Assembly: GCA_013298265.1 (NCBI GenBank)
Contig: JAAFHE010000094.1
Location: forward strand, 1 to 9,605
Length of the DNA stretch: 9,605 bases
Origin: Lysobacterales bacterium
GTDB lineage: Bacteria; Pseudomonadota; Gammaproteobacteria; Xanthomonadales; Rhodanobacteraceae
Direction of reading: 5' to 3'
Made by a program: the position numbers and the translations under genes. A model generated the notes under the pieces. That model did not search any database and was not told the DNA's origin. It worked only from the letters and a program-made list of their open reading frames with translations. Shown here one piece after another: positions 8,169-9,605 of the stretch (positions are counted from its first letter, which is position 1; every line of letters begins with the position of its first letter).

Positions 8169-8196
8169 GGGGACGGCGAAATTCGCCTAAATCCCC
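8169..8196. repeat. Nested inverted repeat in the trxB/ald divergent region
   Basis: An inner repeat GGCGAA-A-TTCGCC (8175-8187) is framed by an outer GGGGA (8169-8173) and TCCCC (8192-8196), so 11 bp can pair in one stem-like structure. Weaker pairing (CGA with TCG) extends it outward. It lies in the 280-base gap between trxB and ald and could be an operator or the fold of a leader RNA on either strand. The remainder of the gap has only short GC stems and no recognisable gene or known riboswitch. Confidence 0.4.
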
Positions 8197-8397
8197 ATCG
8201 TCCCTAACCCAAACCTTTCTCGCCGGTGCTTCGCCGTGAATGCGATGAGGCGGCCGGCGTTCGGGTAAGCAAGAGCCCGCAAGGATGGGGAGAACGGGGC
8301 AGTGATTCAAGAGCGGGTGCGAAGCTCGGGAGGGCGTCGCGCGCAGCGTCACGAAAAGTGTCACCAGAACTGAGCTATTCACCCACGAGGAATTGCA

Positions 8398-9465
8398 ATG
8401 CGTATCGGTATTCCGTCGGAAACCAAGACTCTGGAAGGGCGCGTCGCGCTGGTACCGGCCGCCTGTGCGGAACTGGTCAGGCGTGGCCACGATGTTTACG
8501 TGCAGTCCGGCGCCGGCGCCAAGAGCGGCTTCTCCGACGCGGATTTCACCCGCGTTGGCGTGAAGATCGCCGCGGATGCGGACGCGCTGTACGAATGCGG
8601 TGAACTGATCGTCAAGGTCAAGGAACCGATCAAGGGCGACCTGGAGCGTCTGCGCAAGCACCACCAGCTATTCTGTTACCTGCATCTGGCGCCGGAGCCC
8701 GAACTGACGCGCCGTCTGCTCGACATCGGCCTGACCGGCGTCGCTTTCGAATCCGTGGAAGAAGCCGACGGCTCGCTGCCGTTGCTGGCTCCCATGTCGA
8801 TCATCGCGGGACGCATCGCGATCCAGGTCGGCACCCACCTGCTGCACCAGCCCATGGGCGGCAAGGGCAAGTTGCTCGGCGGCCTGCCGTCGACCGAGCG
8901 TGGCAAGGTCGTGGTGCTGGGGGCCGGCGCCGCCGGCGGCAACTCCGCCGCGCTGGCTGCGGCTGGCGGCGCCAATGTCGTGGTTTTCGACAAGCGTCCG
9001 GACCGCCTCGCGCAGATGATGGCGCTGGGCACCAACGTGACCGCGCTGTACCCCTACCAGGAATATGTTGCGCGTGAGGTTGCCACGGCGGATCTCGTGG
9101 TCGGCGCCGTGCTGATCCCGAGCGCGAAGGCACCGCATGTCGTGACGCACGAGATGGTCAAGTCGATGGAGGCGGGCAGCGTGCTCGTCGACATCTCCAT
9201 CGACCAGGGCGGCTGCTTCGAGACCGCGCGTCCGACCACCTGGGCCGAGCCGACCTACATTGTCGACGGCGTGACCCATTTCGCCGTGACCAACATGCCC
9301 GGCGCCGTGCCGCAGACGTCGTCGCAGGCCATCTGCGCGGCGATCCTGCCGTACGTGCAGCGCATGGCGGCCGGCCCGCAGTGGCGTGACAACGAAGCAC
9401 TGAAGCGCGGTATCAACGTCGATGGCGGCGAGATCGTGCATCCGGCCCTCAAGGGCATGCTGTAA
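8398..9465 (+). CDS. ald: Alanine dehydrogenase (NAD-dependent)
   Basis: Catalyses reversible oxidative deamination of L-alanine to pyruvate and ammonia with NAD+ in the cytoplasm, usually as a hexamer. The N-terminus MRIGIPSETKTLEGRVALVP is typical, with R15. K75 in VKVKEP and H96 in YLHLAPE fit the substrate-binding and catalytic positions. The Rossmann motif GAGAAGGNSA is at 175-184 with D198 as the acidic NAD-ribose ligand. D269 in VDISIDQGGCFE matches the second catalytic residue. PTTWAEPTY and VTNMPGAVPQTSS follow. The 355 residues are somewhat fewer than the roughly 370 of M. tuberculosis Ald; the difference is at the C-terminus, which ends soon after GGEIVHPALKGML. GAGGAA lies 5 bases before the ATG. 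It is divergent from trxB, where E. coli has lrp and then ftsK. Related NAD(P) transhydrogenase alpha subunits share this fold, but the length and the Ald-specific motifs favour alanine dehydrogenase. Confidence 0.96.
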   Translation: MRIGIPSETKTLEGRVALVPAACAELVRRGHDVYVQSGAGAKSGFSDADFTRVGVKIAADADALYECGELIVKVKEPIKGDLERLRKHHQLFCYLHLAPEPELTRRLLDIGLTGVAFESVEEADGSLPLLAPMSIIAGRIAIQVGTHLLHQPMGGKGKLLGGLPSTERGKVVVLGAGAAGGNSAALAAAGGANVVVFDKRPDRLAQMMALGTNVTALYPYQEYVAREVATADLVVGAVLIPSAKAPHVVTHEMVKSMEAGSVLVDISIDQGGCFETARPTTWAEPTYIVDGVTHFAVTNMPGAVPQTSSQAICAAILPYVQRMAAGPQWRDNEALKRGINVDGGEIVHPALKGML

Positions 9466-9475
9466 GCCGGGCTTG

Positions 9476-9506
9476 CGGCCTCCCCGGGTGTTTCCCGGGG
9501 AGGCCG
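9476..9506 (+). terminator. GC-rich hairpin terminator after ald
   Basis: CGGCCTCCCCGGG (9476-9488) pairs perfectly over 13 bp with CCCGGGGAGGCCG (9494-9506) around the loop TGTTT. It starts 11 bases after the ald stop. The tail (ATTCGCG) has only two T's, so termination may rely on the very stable stem or the element may mainly protect the 3' end. Confidence 0.7.
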
Positions 9507-9605
9507 ATTCGCGCGACGTCGCGATGAGGCGTCCGCGCCGGGCCTGCGCTGTCCCGCACTTGTGCGGTTACTGCTGGCGGCCTGTGCCATCGCGTCGCGG
9601 CTGCA

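Noticed and set aside
8200..8397. A glycine riboswitch upstream of ald
   Set aside because: Alanine and glycine metabolism genes can carry one, but I could not find the conserved core and tandem aptamer pattern.
9524..9605. Start of a further gene at the right edge (ATG at 9524, or GTG at 9562 giving MRLLLAACAIASRL)
   Set aside because: The second reading has a hydrophobic, lipobox-like look, but fewer than 30 codons are available, no clear ribosome-binding site precedes it, and the lipobox is too close to the start. It cannot be supported without more sequence.

Overview
The window reads as a piece of core chromosome from a high-GC gammaproteobacterium, most like the Xanthomonadales/Lysobacterales (Rhodanobacter- or Xanthomonas-like). 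The evidence is strong GC bias at third positions, protein matches to gammaproteobacterial housekeeping families, and two conserved gene neighbourhoods side by side: nudJ-mnmA-hflD, and clpS-clpA / infA / aat / trxB. The assignment is by protein family and gene order; no rRNA or other phylogenetic marker is present. There is no insertion sequence, phage gene, tRNA, rRNA or CRISPR array.

Layout. Left (1-1842, minus strand): a compact operon read right to left. It holds a NudJ-type Nudix hydrolase, the tRNA 2-thiouridylase MnmA (start and stop overlap by 4 bases) and the first 72 codons of hflD, cut by the window edge. A 101-base divergent promoter region separates it from clpS and clpA (1944-4591, plus strand), the N-degron adaptor and its AAA+ unfoldase, which end at a strong hairpin terminator. 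Middle (4816-5034, minus): a monocistronic-looking infA (translation initiation factor IF-1).

Centre-right (5238-8117, minus): a three-gene unit, trxB (thioredoxin reductase), a FemAB-like/GNAT acyltransferase of the DUF482 type, and aat (leucyl/phenylalanyl-tRNA-protein transferase). The last two overlap by 4 bases, and an intrinsic terminator follows aat. A 280-base divergent leader region separates trxB from ald (8398-9465, plus), a NAD-dependent alanine dehydrogenase followed by a 13-bp GC hairpin. The last roughly 100 bases hold no confidently assignable gene.

How the genes fit together. aat, clpS and clpA are three working parts of the bacterial N-degron pathway. Aat adds Leu or Phe to proteins with N-terminal Lys or Arg, ClpS recognises the resulting N-terminus, and ClpA unfolds the substrate for ClpP (not in the window). 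infA and mnmA serve translation, trxB serves thiol redox balance, and ald links alanine to pyruvate. I see no convincing undescribed system. The items most worth a second look are the FemAB-like gene translationally coupled to aat, the inverted repeats in the two divergent intergenic regions, and the altered Nudix signature in the NudJ-like protein.
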